NCBI RefSeq assembly: GCF_913060805.1 | Contig: NZ_CAJXTC010000016.1 | Location: forward strand, 1 to 64,000 | Direction of reading: 5' to 3' | Length of the DNA stretch: 64,000 bases | From: an uncultured Draconibacterium sp. | GTDB taxonomy: Bacteria > Bacteroidota > Bacteroidia > Bacteroidales > Prolixibacteraceae | Part shown: piece after piece, positions 24,647 to 34,322 of the stretch | Position numbering within the stretch: the stretch's first letter is position 1 | Layout: every line of letters begins with the position of its first letter | Made by a program: the position numbers and the translations under genes | The notes under the pieces: model-generated | Told to the model about the DNA's origin: nothing | Seen by the model: only the letters and a program-made list of their open reading frames with translations | The model's database searches: none

Positions 24647-25885
24647 TTATATCGTGAAACTTAGCTTAATTTCTACTCCTTTTCCTTCGCCGGTGTTAAT
24701 TTCGTATATGCCACCAAACGACTCAATACGGTTGATAATATTTCGCAGTCCCATTTTCTCTTCGTCCGATGTGTGAATAAGCTCAGGATTAAATCCTTTA
24801 CCATTATCACGATACAATATAACTACTGTCTTTTTAATTTGTTGAATGTCGATGAATAATTTCGATGCTTCGGCGTGTTTAAGCGTGTTGTTGATCAACT
24901 CGTTACAAATGCGGTAAACGTTTAGTTCCATGTTGGGGTCTAACTTTATTTCAGGATTTGTTGAGTTAACAACGCAGGTAACTTGTCCTGTGTCATTTAT
25001 CCTGTCGCACAGAATTTCCAGCGATTTTAGTAATCCGTATTTGTTTAAAATTGATGGATTAAGGTTGTTTATCGTGGCTTCCAGATTTTCTAAAGCTATT
25101 CCCGATAGTTCTTTAACCTGAACCAGACTTTTGTTTTCTGAGTTATTCGAACAATCTTTTTCAATGAGTTTAATGAAAAGTGCAATGCTCGACAGAATGG
25201 AGCCCAGCCCGTCGTGCAGATCGGCTGCAATTCTTTTGCGTTCTTTATATTCAACTTCAAGCGCCCGGAGTGCCTGTTGTTTTTCAATGGTGTTATACGA
25301 ATTGATGATTCGGTAAATTAAAAATATACAAACCAATAACAGAAAAAAGGTTAACAGCACGAGCGTAAATACCCGTTGTCTGAACCCTGTATTTTCGCGC
25401 AAAATATAATCATGAATCGTTTTGTCCAATTCCTGGTAAGCCAGTTGAAATTCACGATATTCATTTAAAATACCCACGTTAAAATCTTCGGCATTATTTT
25501 GAAGCGATGTCGCCACCTTGTTTTGCAACTGCTTAACCTGTCGGTCAACTTCTTCCAATGTATTTTGAAGGTATTCTTCGCGGCTTCCTTTATATTTCTC
25601 AGAAATAAGTGAATCGAGAGAATTGGTGTAGCTGTTGGTTTTTGTAAAACAATTTAAGATCGTTTCTTTTTTAAGGGAGTCGTTTAACAAAAAATAGTCG
25701 TCCAGAAAGATTCGGCTGTGTGAGATTTCGAGGTCGATGTTTTTCGAAAGTTCCAGTAATGAAAGGTGTTCACGATCGAGACGCAAACTTTTTATGGAGG
25801 TGTAAATAATTCCGGTACAGGTAATTGTAGTGAAGATAATAATGGCCAGTAAGACCCTTCCGCGAAATAGTATTTTTAAACTCAT
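24647..25885 (-). CDS. Sensor histidine kinase, HisKA_3/NarX-DesK type
   Basis: 412 residues. Transmembrane helices at about 11-30 and 172-193 enclose a helical extracytoplasmic sensor with many coiled-coil-like leucines. The dimerisation and phospho-acceptor box RKRIAADLHDGLGSILSSIA near residue 215 is typical of kinases that pair with LuxR-type regulators. The ATPase domain shows CNELINNTLKHAEAS (N box) near 325 and VVILYRDNGKGFNPE (G1) near 355. The ligand cannot be inferred. A TATCTTTA box (25919 to 25912, minus) about 27 bases upstream is a possible promoter. Confidence 0.92.
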   Translation of the reverse strand: MSLKILFRGRVLLAIIIFTTITCTGIIYTSIKSLRLDREHLSLLELSKNIDLEISHSRIFLDDYFLLNDSLKKETILNCFTKTNSYTNSLDSLISEKYKGSREEYLQNTLEEVDRQVKQLQNKVATSLQNNAEDFNVGILNEYREFQLAYQELDKTIHDYILRENTGFRQRVFTLVLLTFFLLLVCIFLIYRIINSYNTIEKQQALRALEVEYKERKRIAADLHDGLGSILSSIALFIKLIEKDCSNNSENKSLVQVKELSGIALENLEATINNLNPSILNKYGLLKSLEILCDRINDTGQVTCVVNSTNPEIKLDPNMELNVYRICNELINNTLKHAEASKLFIDIQQIKKTVVILYRDNGKGFNPELIHTSDEEKMGLRNIINRIESFGGIYEINTGEGKGVEIKLSFTI

Positions 25886-25950
25886 CTAGTAAATTCAACG
25901 ATTTCTTTTGATAAAGATATTCAATTGTATTTACATATATAAAATAAAAA

Positions 25951-25975
25951 TCCCCCGCCGAAAAACAGCGGGGGA
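25951..25975 (-). terminator. Intrinsic terminator of the V-ATPase operon
   Basis: Perfect 8-bp GC-rich arms (25951-25958 and 25968-25975) with a 9-base loop. A T-rich run follows on both strands, so it can also act on plus-strand readthrough. It lies 25 bases after the last gene of the operon. Confidence 0.85.
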
Positions 25976-26000
25976 ATATTTTTTTGTCATGTTTTGCGTA

Positions 26001-26471
26001 TTAAGCTCCCGGAATGCCTCCCATACCAAATACCATGGCAAGCAGTGCCACCGTTTCGATGATACCCATGGCTCCAATGTACATACCCGCTCCTTGTTTC
26101 GAATCAACAGCTAAATTGGCACAAGCAGCTGCGCCAACACGTCCCTGCATAATTGCCGAGGCTGCAATAGCGATACCGATGAAAAATGCCCAAATCATTT
26201 GGTTAGAGTAGCTGTCGGGACTAAGGTTTGCCCCGATCATTGAGTTCATAAAAATCATACCATAAATTACCTGGCTCAATGGCATACCTACCATTGCCAA
26301 TGCCAGCGACGGAAGTTTCTTTTTGTCTCTGATTGATTGTTTCCAAAGCCCTAAAGCTCCCATGCCTGCAATACCGGTTCCAATTGCCGAACCTACACCT
26401 GCAATACCCAGAGCAATAGCGTGTCCGCCAAAGCCTGTAACTGTTGTTGCTAAAATTGTTGTTAAAGTCAT
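26001..26471 (-). CDS. V-type ATPase subunit K (proteolipid ring)
   Basis: 156 residues with four hydrophobic helices, arranged as two hairpins. Only the second hairpin has the ion-binding carboxylate, Glu139 in GIIETVALLAMVFG; in the first, PLSQVIYG has Gln67 instead. Aligned by eye with Enterococcus hirae NtpK, whose Na+ is held by Thr64, Gln65, Gln110 and Glu139, this protein has Ser66, Gln67, Gln109 and Glu139. That set points to Na+ rather than H+ as coupling ion, as an inference. It is the last gene of the operon, 21 bases after subunit I. Confidence 0.93.
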   Translation of the reverse strand: MTLTTILATTVTGFGGHAIALGIAGVGSAIGTGIAGMGALGLWKQSIRDKKKLPSLALAMVGMPLSQVIYGMIFMNSMIGANLSPDSYSNQMIWAFFIGIAIAASAIMQGRVGAAACANLAVDSKQGAGMYIGAMGIIETVALLAMVFGMGGIPGA

Positions 26472-26492
26472 TTTTATACTATTTTAAAAATT

Positions 26493-28328
26493 TTATTGTT
26501 TGTTGTCCTTCAAATTGAAGGGTTTATATTCATTTCCTGAAAACTCAACTTCGGCGTGGCCGGCGTACTCAAGCATATTCAATCGTACTCCGTGTACCAG
26601 CACAGCCATTGCCGCCAGAATCATATTTAGTCCGTGGCCGAGTATTAAAACCAGCACTGCTCCAATTCCGGAAGCCACAGTAGTTATACCGTCGCCAATG
26701 GCCATTTGATTAAAACTTGCCGCCATTAACACCGTTGCCAGACCAACTGCATACAATCGGATGTACGAAATAATGTCGGAAAAGCCATTGATTATACTGA
26801 GTGGTAAACTACCTATTGACGAAATCATACCTTTAAAAAAGCTCGTTCCCGGTTTTGAAAACAGGGCCACCAGCACAGCACCTCCAATAAATAGCCAAAC
26901 CATAAATGCCGGAGCTTCAATCCCTAGTACCATCTGATTTACAATGAGGTACAATCCCCAGATAATTGCAATCCAACCAAACTGTGCAAAAGCTCTTACG
27001 CTGTTACTAAATTTCCATGCAACCTGCAGGTGTCCAACGGTAAGGTGAATTGCACCAACCAGAAACATGATTTTTTGTATAATAAGGCTGTCTCCACCAA
27101 AACTGGCCAGCGCGTCAATTTTTAAGCTGCGCAGTACCGGCCATTCGGCAATTGCTTCTGACCCGAAATAGGTTCCGGTTAATACACCCCAAAACATAAT
27201 CGATACCGAAAGTGTATAGATCAAACCAAACTCAATTTGTTTGGCAAACTTTTTCTTTCGGTGTGCCAGAAATGTGATCAGCAAGAATACCAGTCCGTAT
27301 CCGGCATCTCCTACCAAAATTCCGGTAAAAAAGGTAAAGAATACCATAAATACCCGTGAAACATCCATTTCCTTGTAGCCGGGGACCAGTCCCATAAAAT
27401 CCATAACCGGCTGAATACGTTGTGCCCATTTTGGCGTTCGTACAAGGGTAGGGACCTCTTCCTCTTCTTCCGGTAAAGGATCTTCGATCACATATCCCCA
27501 ATGACGTGCTTCAGCTGTTTCAATGAATTCATCGACATGTTCCAACGGAATAAAACCTTTCCAAAATCGAACATGTTTATCCACTGCAATACCACCAAAT
27601 TGCACATTACGAACATCGTAACGACGCAAGCGTTCTTTCAATCCGTCCACCAATACGGCTTTCTGTTCGTGCAACTGAAGTAAAAACTCCTTGTTACTTT
27701 CCAGGTCGTTGTTGGTTGCAGCTAATAACTCTTTTGCATTTTCAAGCTCGTTTTGCGGAAATGGAAGTTCTTCCATATCCAGCAATCGTTCGTTGGCATC
27801 TTTGGTCAATAAAATTACCTGATTCAGATCTGAAAATTTGCCTACTACCTGAATATCGTCCCGGTCAGCGACTTGTTTTAACTCTTTGTCGCCAAGAAGG
27901 TAGGTTTTTATCCAAATCCCTTTTTCGTTGAGGTCTTTAATATCCTTTAGTGTAATATTTCCCCAATTCTCAAACCATCTTATGTCGCTGGTTAAGTTGA
28001 GCTTAATATTTTCCAGTTCCTGCCGATGGTGTGCTGCATCCAGCACCTTTTCCATAAGAAAAACTGCTCCTCGTTCAAGTTCAGAGTAATTCGGAATTTC
28101 ATCATTTTTAGCACCGGAGTATTGCTCATCATCATACTGACTGAGAACCGAAATGGCTTGTTGCAGTTGTTTTATACGTGCATCAACCCGTTCAATCGAT
28201 TCGTGTTTTGCCAGTTGCAGCGGAGCAATGTGTATTACTCCAAGCTCTCCCAAAGCCGTAAGTTCGGCATCAATATCATCGGCAGATTCGGGCATAAACA
28301 GCATTAATTTCTTCATTTCTGCTATCAT
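26493..28328 (-). CDS. V-type ATPase subunit I (a-subunit homologue)
   Basis: 611 residues. The N-terminal cytoplasmic half (1-310) is largely coiled coil, and the C-terminal half has about seven transmembrane helices starting near 335 (FMVFFTFFTGILVGDAGYG). The segment ending SYIRLYAVGLATVLMAASFN near 515 carries the essential arginine that faces the K ring. The subunit forms the stator half-channels. Its start overlaps the stop of subunit D by four bases (ATGA), so translation is coupled. Confidence 0.93.
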   Translation of the reverse strand: MIAEMKKLMLFMPESADDIDAELTALGELGVIHIAPLQLAKHESIERVDARIKQLQQAISVLSQYDDEQYSGAKNDEIPNYSELERGAVFLMEKVLDAAHHRQELENIKLNLTSDIRWFENWGNITLKDIKDLNEKGIWIKTYLLGDKELKQVADRDDIQVVGKFSDLNQVILLTKDANERLLDMEELPFPQNELENAKELLAATNNDLESNKEFLLQLHEQKAVLVDGLKERLRRYDVRNVQFGGIAVDKHVRFWKGFIPLEHVDEFIETAEARHWGYVIEDPLPEEEEEVPTLVRTPKWAQRIQPVMDFMGLVPGYKEMDVSRVFMVFFTFFTGILVGDAGYGLVFLLITFLAHRKKKFAKQIEFGLIYTLSVSIMFWGVLTGTYFGSEAIAEWPVLRSLKIDALASFGGDSLIIQKIMFLVGAIHLTVGHLQVAWKFSNSVRAFAQFGWIAIIWGLYLIVNQMVLGIEAPAFMVWLFIGGAVLVALFSKPGTSFFKGMISSIGSLPLSIINGFSDIISYIRLYAVGLATVLMAASFNQMAIGDGITTVASGIGAVLVLILGHGLNMILAAMAVLVHGVRLNMLEYAGHAEVEFSGNEYKPFNLKDNKQ

Positions 28329-28933
28329 AGGCTGCCCTCCTTTTGTTTGCTTGTTTTTACCACTTTTGCTGTTGCAATTGTCAGGCGCTCGTCGTCCTGC
28401 AATTTTTGCCCGATTTTACGAATGGCCAGTTTTGCATTCGGAATGCGGCGATTCTCAAACAGTTTTACACGTGCACGTACATCCAGTAACTCTTCTTCCA
28501 AAAGATCAATTTGTTCTTTCAAAACTTCGATTTCGGCCAGCAGTTGCAATTGTACCTGCATCAGTTCAATAGCATCGTCAACCCACAAAGGCGTTTCATC
28601 GTTTGTGGGCATTACGTTAAAGTCAACCTTAACGAACTGTTGAACACGAACACCGGCCACATCAACGGTTTTGGTAACTATTTTATTCACCGAAATAAAT
28701 TCATCGATGTTCACCCACGAATCGCTCATTACGGCCGTCCAGGATTCTGCTGCCTTTCGGTTCTTTTCAATCTCTTCACGGATTTGCTCAATCCTTTCAG
28801 CGATGGTATTTATGGTTGCCATCAACGATTTTTCCATCGCTTCAAACAAGGGCAGCATCCTTTCCGAAACCTTCAGAATTTTCTTCTGCCGGGCCCGTTC
28901 CGTTTTTGTATATTTTATTTTTATACCTGCCAT
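28325..28933 (-). CDS. V-type ATPase subunit D (central rotor stalk)
   Basis: 202 residues, helical throughout. The N-terminus (IKYTKTERARQKKILKVSER) and the C-terminus (VRARVKLFENRRIPNAKLAI) form the long antiparallel coiled coil that turns inside the A3B3 head. The C-terminal NRRIPNAKLAIRKI resembles the conserved NAL-type motif of the family. It shares one base with the DUF2764 gene before it and overlaps subunit I after it. Confidence 0.92.
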   Translation of the reverse strand: MAGIKIKYTKTERARQKKILKVSERMLPLFEAMEKSLMATINTIAERIEQIREEIEKNRKAAESWTAVMSDSWVNIDEFISVNKIVTKTVDVAGVRVQQFVKVDFNVMPTNDETPLWVDDAIELMQVQLQLLAEIEVLKEQIDLLEEELLDVRARVKLFENRRIPNAKLAIRKIGQKLQDDERLTIATAKVVKTSKQKEGSL

Positions 28934-29430
28934 TATTTACCCTCCTTGTTTTTTCCCGGATTTACCACCGATGCTAATACTTCAGCACCTTTAATTTCGT
29001 CGAAGGAATACAATCTTTCTACCAGCTGAAGTTTTAGTTTGTACACCAAAACTTCGGTTAACGAGAATGTTTTTCCGGCCTCAATATCCTGCAATTCTTC
29101 CCACTGCCACTGCAAAATATTCATTTCGCGCTCCATTGGATTTCCCCGCAGCAATGAATTTGGCATTCGCTCCGGCTTCGCCTGACGGTTTTGCGCTTTG
29201 GCTGCTCTAACTTCTGAAAGATCTTCCTTAATACTGTTTAAAAGCGAGGAAATGCTTTTTACTCCAACTTCCGAATCCAATTTTTGAATATCAGCCGATT
29301 GAAGCGCCTTAAAATGCCGGGAAGACAACTGGCGTTTTGCGTCATCGTTAAATTCATCAATTGTAATCGGAGGAGCCTCCCTCAGGGACAACGATGGCAA
29401 ACTGGTCATTAGATAAACCATGTTTGACAT
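28933..29430 (-). CDS. DUF2764 protein, V-ATPase operon (C-subunit-like)
   Basis: 165 residues, soluble. The opening VYLMTSLPSLSLREAPPITI, with TIDEF downstream, matches the DUF2764 family, which occurs only in the V-ATPase operons of Chlamydiae, Bacteroidota and relatives and is thought to stand in for subunit C, linking rotor and ring. The family function is inferred from genomic context. It lies between subunits E and D here; in the Chlamydia and Bacteroides operons I know, E and DUF2764 come before A. Confidence 0.85.
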   Translation of the reverse strand: MSNMVYLMTSLPSLSLREAPPITIDEFNDDAKRQLSSRHFKALQSADIQKLDSEVGVKSISSLLNSIKEDLSEVRAAKAQNRQAKPERMPNSLLRGNPMEREMNILQWQWEELQDIEAGKTFSLTEVLVYKLKLQLVERLYSFDEIKGAEVLASVVNPGKNKEGK

Positions 29431-29432
29431 AT

Positions 29433-30038
29433 TTAATCCTCCTGACTTTTAATGATTCTATCAACCAAATCCTTGTTGAGTAAAGAAAATAAACCGCTCT
29501 CAATTTCTTTTGAGCTGACCACGAAGCTAATTCCGTCTTTGTCGGTCGATTTCACTTTTATTTTGGCTTTACTCGCTGAAAGTGGTTTTAAAGTTACCTC
29601 TTCCTGAAGCGCTTCTTTCAGTAGAAAAGCTTCCATTTCTTTGTGCAGCTCCGGCGGTACTTTTATCGATTTTTTTCCTGAAATAGAATCGATCACAACT
29701 TTTAGCAACTCTTTCAGGTATTCTTCCTGGCGGAATAAGGTTTTGCATTCTTTACCAAACACCGTTTTCAGGTGGTTTAAAATGGTAATTTTTGTGGCTT
29801 CAACCATATCGCGCGAAGCCTGTGCAATTGCTTTTTCTGCATTTTTTTCGGTTTGCGAAGCTTTTGTTTCGGCCTCTTCAACAATTTTTTTGCTGGTAGC
29901 CTTTGCTTCGGCAATCAGCTTTTCTGCTTCCTGCTTTGCATTTTCTATTATCCGTTGTTTCTCAGCTTCGCCGGCATTAACTCCCTGCTCTTTTAGTTTG
30001 GAAACAATTCCTTCCAGGTTTTCTTTATTTTTTGTCAT
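29433..30038 (-). CDS. V-type ATPase subunit E (peripheral stalk)
   Basis: 201 residues. Residues 1-95 form a highly charged coiled coil with alanine and glutamate repeats (ENAKQEAEKLIAEAKATSKK), followed by a globular C-terminal part (about 100-201; TILNHLKTVFGKECKTLF). This is the peripheral-stalk subunit E pattern. It starts 19 bases after subunit B and stops 2 bases before the DUF2764 gene. A partner subunit G/H is not evident, as usual in this operon type. Confidence 0.87.
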   Translation of the reverse strand: MTKNKENLEGIVSKLKEQGVNAGEAEKQRIIENAKQEAEKLIAEAKATSKKIVEEAETKASQTEKNAEKAIAQASRDMVEATKITILNHLKTVFGKECKTLFRQEEYLKELLKVVIDSISGKKSIKVPPELHKEMEAFLLKEALQEEVTLKPLSASKAKIKVKSTDKDGISFVVSSKEIESGLFSLLNKDLVDRIIKSQED

Positions 30039-30057
30039 CTCTTTTTCTGATTAGTGG

Positions 30058-31362
30058 TTAGTTCCAATATTGCTCGATCAGTTTTTTACTCAACCCGGTT
30101 TCGGTTGGTTCAAAATGTCGTTTTAAAATATCCCAGCATTTGTCTAATGCGGCTTCCAGCTCAATAGGTTCTCCAAATGGTTCTTCCATATTTGCAATAA
30201 AATCTTCACGGTAACGCAGCAATTTTTGCGAGAATGCATCGTTTGCGGCACCAACTTCAGCAGCCTCGTATGCTTTTTCTGCATCGGCAAGTAACGACGC
30301 CATCACCGTCATAATAGGGCGGTGGTCGTTTCGGGTAGTGTCGTTTACCTGCTGCTTTAATCGCGAAAGCGAACGTGCCAGTTTCAGCTTACCATTGTCA
30401 AGGAAAAACTGTCCCTCGGTAATGTACCCTGTGTTATCGGGAACCGGATCTTCAAGCGATTCAAGCGTTGTTGCACCGATAATGGTTATCGAACCTGCAC
30501 CTTCAATATCGGCAGCCACCTCGTAACGTTTTGCCAGCTCTGAATACAACGAACCGGGGTAACCTTGCAACGAAGGAATCTGATCCTGGTAGTTGGCTAC
30601 GTTACGCAAAATATTCGACCAGTTGGTCATGTCGGTTAGCAGCACCAGCACATCTTTTCCCTGGTCGGCAAATTCGCGCGACACACTTAATGCCACATCA
30701 GGTAGCATTAAACCTTTAATCTGCGAATCGCCGGCAAGGTGGGTAAACATGATCGTTTTATCGATATTACCCGATTGCGACAGCTGCTCTTTGAAATAGT
30801 GGTACTCATCGAATTTCAAACCAATACCGGCAAAAATAATTACGTCGGCCTGTGCACCTTGCGCAATTTGCGAAAGCAAACGGTTGTACGGCTCGGTAGG
30901 ACCGGCAAAAATTGGAATCTTCTGCGATTTTACCAGTGTATTAAATACATCGATCATCGGGATACCTGTCCACAGCGGTTGCTTCGGTACCAAACGAACC
31001 GTAGGATTTAAAGTATCTAATCGTGTTGAAATTTGTTTGTCGAAAATAATTTCGGGGCCACCGTCGGCCACATCGCCAATTCCATCGAAACTACGGCCAA
31101 GCATATTGTACGAGAAACCCGCCGTTAGCGGAACCTCGTGCATGCGTATTTTTGTTTGCGTGCTCAATCCCTGCGTTCCGTTAAACACCTGGAAACGCGT
31201 TGAGTCTTCAGTAATATTAATTGCTTTGGCAAACGAAAGACTTTGGTTGGTTCCGGCTTCCAGCAATTCTACCACGTGGTTGAGTGCCACACCCGGATTT
31301 CCTTCAACCGAAATCAGTGCCTTACCAACTTCGCTAATTCTATTTATTTCTTTTCGTATCAT
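30058..31362 (-). CDS. V-type ATPase subunit B (regulatory head subunit)
   Basis: 434 residues. The sequence follows subunit B: an N-terminal barrel, then MLGRSFDGIGDVADGGPEI near 88, VPKQPLWTGIPMIDVFNTLV near 125 and FAGPTEPYNRLLSQIAQGA near 152, where the P-loop of subunit A is replaced by a non-catalytic GPTEPYN. SLSRLKQQVNDTTRNDH near 335 is the typical late motif. It overlaps the end of subunit A by 4 bases. Confidence 0.95.
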   Translation of the reverse strand: MIRKEINRISEVGKALISVEGNPGVALNHVVELLEAGTNQSLSFAKAINITEDSTRFQVFNGTQGLSTQTKIRMHEVPLTAGFSYNMLGRSFDGIGDVADGGPEIIFDKQISTRLDTLNPTVRLVPKQPLWTGIPMIDVFNTLVKSQKIPIFAGPTEPYNRLLSQIAQGAQADVIIFAGIGLKFDEYHYFKEQLSQSGNIDKTIMFTHLAGDSQIKGLMLPDVALSVSREFADQGKDVLVLLTDMTNWSNILRNVANYQDQIPSLQGYPGSLYSELAKRYEVAADIEGAGSITIIGATTLESLEDPVPDNTGYITEGQFFLDNGKLKLARSLSRLKQQVNDTTRNDHRPIMTVMASLLADAEKAYEAAEVGAANDAFSQKLLRYREDFIANMEEPFGEPIELEAALDKCWDILKRHFEPTETGLSKKLIEQYWN

Positions 31363-33131
31363 AGTGTGTACTCTCCTTGTAAAATAAATTGTTCAACTTT
31401 CTCCGGAAGAACGGCCATTTCATCAATCGTTTGAGCCGATGTATTCCAGTCTTTCCACCACTGGCGCAATTCATCGAATTTTGCTTTTATCGTCTCTTTT
31501 ACTTCTTCATCCTCCTTGTCGTCCTGAGCAAAATCGATCGTTCTATCGATGAGTTTCTGAACGGCTTCGTTAATAACAATCAAACGTTCGGGGCGGGTAC
31601 ATGCATCAAGCTTGTGGAAAGCATTTTGCTGCATTACACAGAAATCGATGGTGAGTCCTTTTTGATAAAGCACATATTTCTCTACCGGAACCTTTTTCAA
31701 ACCAATGGTACTGATGGTTTGGTCGATACCATTTGCCTCGTAAAGTGTTTGAAGCATTTTGTTGCGGTCGTCCCACGAAATAAAACTGTCGTAAACCGAT
31801 GATGTATAAGAAAGTGGATCGATTGCCGGATATTTTTTAGCATCGGCGCGGTCTTGCGATAAGCCCCAAAAACCTCCGGTTGCATCCATTGTTGCCTGAG
31901 TTACCGGCTCCTGGAAGTTACCACCTGCAGGCGACACCGTTCCGATAAAAGTTAAGGAACCACCAGTTCCCTGATCGGCACCGGCACGTTGGTACATCCC
32001 TTTAATCTGATCCGGGATATCCATTGGGAACGCCTCCGGACCCGGAATATCTCCCTGGCGGCCACTACGCTCGCGAAGTGCCTGTGCCCAACGCGAAGTT
32101 GAGTCGGCCAAAAGTACCACACTGTAACCCTGATAGCGATAATATTCGCCCACGGTTAGAGCAATAAATACACTGGCCTCACGCGCTGCAACCGGCATCG
32201 AACTGGTGTTACCGAAAATACACATCCTATTCATCAGCGAGTCGCCGGTTGACGGATCTTCCAATTCTGCAAAATCTTTAAACACCTCAACAGCCTCACC
32301 GGCACGTTCGCCGCAGGCAGCCATAATAATAATATCGGCTAAAGCATATTTACACAGCGAGTGCTGCAACACGGTTTTTCCGGCACCAAAAGGACCGGGG
32401 TTTCCTACTGTTCCGCCATAACTAACTGGCGCCAGCAAATCGATAACACGCACCCCGGTTGAAATGGTTTTACTCGGAATGGCGCGCTCTTTAAACGGAA
32501 TCGGAGATTTTACCGCCCAGCGAAATGCCAGTTTTAACTCGTGTTTTGTGTTTTGACTATCAGAAATAACAGCAACCGTTTCGGTAATATTTACCTCGCT
32601 TTTTTCGATAATGCTTTCCACTTTGCATTTTCCGAAATTAAAAGGCACTAAAATGCTGTGCGTCAATCGTCCTTCAGGAACGGTACCGATGGCATCGCCA
32701 CCACTTACTTTGTCTCCAACAGCTACAGTAGGAGTGAAGTCCCACAACTTTTCTTCATCAAGCGCCGGAGCTTTCATTCCGGGCACGAGGTACGGATCTT
32801 GTTCACCCAATTTGTATAGCGGATTTTGAAGTCCGTCCCAAATACTGGTTAGCAGTCCCGGACCCAAAAGTACCGATAAGGACTTGCCGGTAAATTCAAC
32901 CTGATCGCCAATTAAAGCACCTGTTAAATCCTCAAAAACCTGCATTTCAACAATCCCTGCATCCGCATTTTTCGGATCGGGATCGATTTGTAATACTTCG
33001 GCTTGTAACGACTTACCATCTACTATAACATTGGCAGTTTCACCCATGATCACATTTCCGTAAAATCGTGCTTTTACAAGCGAATCCTGAATGGATATGA
33101 GCTGACCTGTTCGCGTTTTATTATTATTCAT
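31359..33131 (-). CDS. V-type ATPase subunit A (catalytic)
   Basis: 590 residues. The catalytic P-loop GPFGAGKT is near residue 245 and is followed by ACGERAGEAVEV. The non-homologous insert of A subunits (about 110-200) is present. The glutamate and arginine signature stretches STSRWAQALRERSGRQG and IPGPEAFPMDIPDQIKGMYQ also match. It is the first gene of the seven-gene operon A-B-E-DUF2764-D-I-K. No exact -7 box is visible in the 290 bases upstream. Whether the enzyme makes or consumes ATP cannot be told from sequence. Confidence 0.96.
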   Translation of the reverse strand: MNNNKTRTGQLISIQDSLVKARFYGNVIMGETANVIVDGKSLQAEVLQIDPDPKNADAGIVEMQVFEDLTGALIGDQVEFTGKSLSVLLGPGLLTSIWDGLQNPLYKLGEQDPYLVPGMKAPALDEEKLWDFTPTVAVGDKVSGGDAIGTVPEGRLTHSILVPFNFGKCKVESIIEKSEVNITETVAVISDSQNTKHELKLAFRWAVKSPIPFKERAIPSKTISTGVRVIDLLAPVSYGGTVGNPGPFGAGKTVLQHSLCKYALADIIIMAACGERAGEAVEVFKDFAELEDPSTGDSLMNRMCIFGNTSSMPVAAREASVFIALTVGEYYRYQGYSVVLLADSTSRWAQALRERSGRQGDIPGPEAFPMDIPDQIKGMYQRAGADQGTGGSLTFIGTVSPAGGNFQEPVTQATMDATGGFWGLSQDRADAKKYPAIDPLSYTSSVYDSFISWDDRNKMLQTLYEANGIDQTISTIGLKKVPVEKYVLYQKGLTIDFCVMQQNAFHKLDACTRPERLIVINEAVQKLIDRTIDFAQDDKEDEEVKETIKAKFDELRQWWKDWNTSAQTIDEMAVLPEKVEQFILQGEYTL

Positions 33132-33417
33132 ATTGTTTTATGTAGAATGTCTAAAACTCTTAAATTATATTGTTTCTTAAATATCGGGTAATCTTTACTA
33201 TTTAATCGCGTAATATTTTAATAAATCTTAACGTTTAAAAGGTTATTGTCAGTATGACACTTTGGTTTGTTCATAGCATTTTTATCTCAATAAAAACTAG
33301 TCATAATCAGTGTTTGAGCGCTTATTTCGTCATCATTTACTGAAATGGAAAAGTTCTTCAGTGTTAACGTTAAAGCTTTGCAATTGGTTGGCATAATTTT
33401 GACTTTTTATTCGTTTT

Positions 33418-34287
33418 TTACAGAAATAGCGAGTCGACAGGATTTGGCGTATAATTGACCGTAAAGACAGGCAACTTACTTCCATGAACTATTTCGGAGA
33501 CAAATTTCCCGATGTTCGAATTCGAGAATATCGATTCCTGGTGCGTTCGGATAATTAGCAATTCCGGATTTTCTTCTTTTACATATTCAAGAATAACCTG
33601 GTGCGAATCTTGATTGTACACTTTTAGTATTTTAATATCACATTCAATGTCGTGCTCGTTTAGTAACTGTTGAATCTTTTGCGCATTTTTTAAGGCAAGG
33701 CTTTTTTCTACATCGATATTTGCTTTTAGGGCCGACAGAATCGTAATTTTTGCATCGTGCTTTTTAGCTAAAAATTGCGCCCATAAAAGTCTTTTCTTGG
33801 TCGATTGGGTAATGTCGATCGGGATAGCAATATTTTTTATCTGCGGAACACCAAAGTCTTTATTTACCGTTAATACCGGGCATTTCGACTGGCTAATTAA
33901 TTCGTCGACTTGTTCTTTTGTTAAAGCTCCCGGATAATTGGTGTCGCTTTTATCAATCAGCAAAAACTCCAGGCTGTCGGTTTTCGACTTTTCCAGTAAA
34001 ACTTCTACCGGATTGCCGGCCCGCACCGAAATAACAATATTGTCAGGTATTTCCTCTCCGAGTACTTTTTTAACAAAGCTGGTCAATTCTTCTTTGGCTT
34101 CTTTTATTGCTAATTCAGTTTCTTCGGGCTGAAAATTTCGCTCAAAAAAACCGCGCTCTTCAATCACGTTCAGTATTACAAGCTTTACCTCAAGGGTGCT
34201 TTGTAAATACAGTGCTTCCTTTAAAACTGTTTCTCCTTCTTTGTTTGGCGAAATAAGTGCCAAAATGCTGTATTCTTTCTGTTCCAT
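33418..34287 (-). CDS. Universal stress protein, two-domain
   Basis: 289 residues made of two UspA-like domains (about 1-148 and 150-283). Each begins with a beta strand (YSILALISPN; NIAIPIDITQ) and ends with (L)PVFTVN or CPVLTVN. The nucleotide-binding G-x2-G-x9-G(S/T) loop is only weakly kept, with VSEIVHGSKLPVFTV in the second domain, so ATP binding is uncertain. It lies 35 bases downstream of another Usp-like gene and is probably co-transcribed with it. It is probably cytoplasmic. Confidence 0.85.
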   Translation of the reverse strand: MEQKEYSILALISPNKEGETVLKEALYLQSTLEVKLVILNVIEERGFFERNFQPEETELAIKEAKEELTSFVKKVLGEEIPDNIVISVRAGNPVEVLLEKSKTDSLEFLLIDKSDTNYPGALTKEQVDELISQSKCPVLTVNKDFGVPQIKNIAIPIDITQSTKKRLLWAQFLAKKHDAKITILSALKANIDVEKSLALKNAQKIQQLLNEHDIECDIKILKVYNQDSHQVILEYVKEENPELLIIRTHQESIFSNSNIGKFVSEIVHGSKLPVFTVNYTPNPVDSLFL

Positions 34288-34322
34288 CGCTATTGTTTTA
34301 GTCTGACTGCTTTACAAAACGG

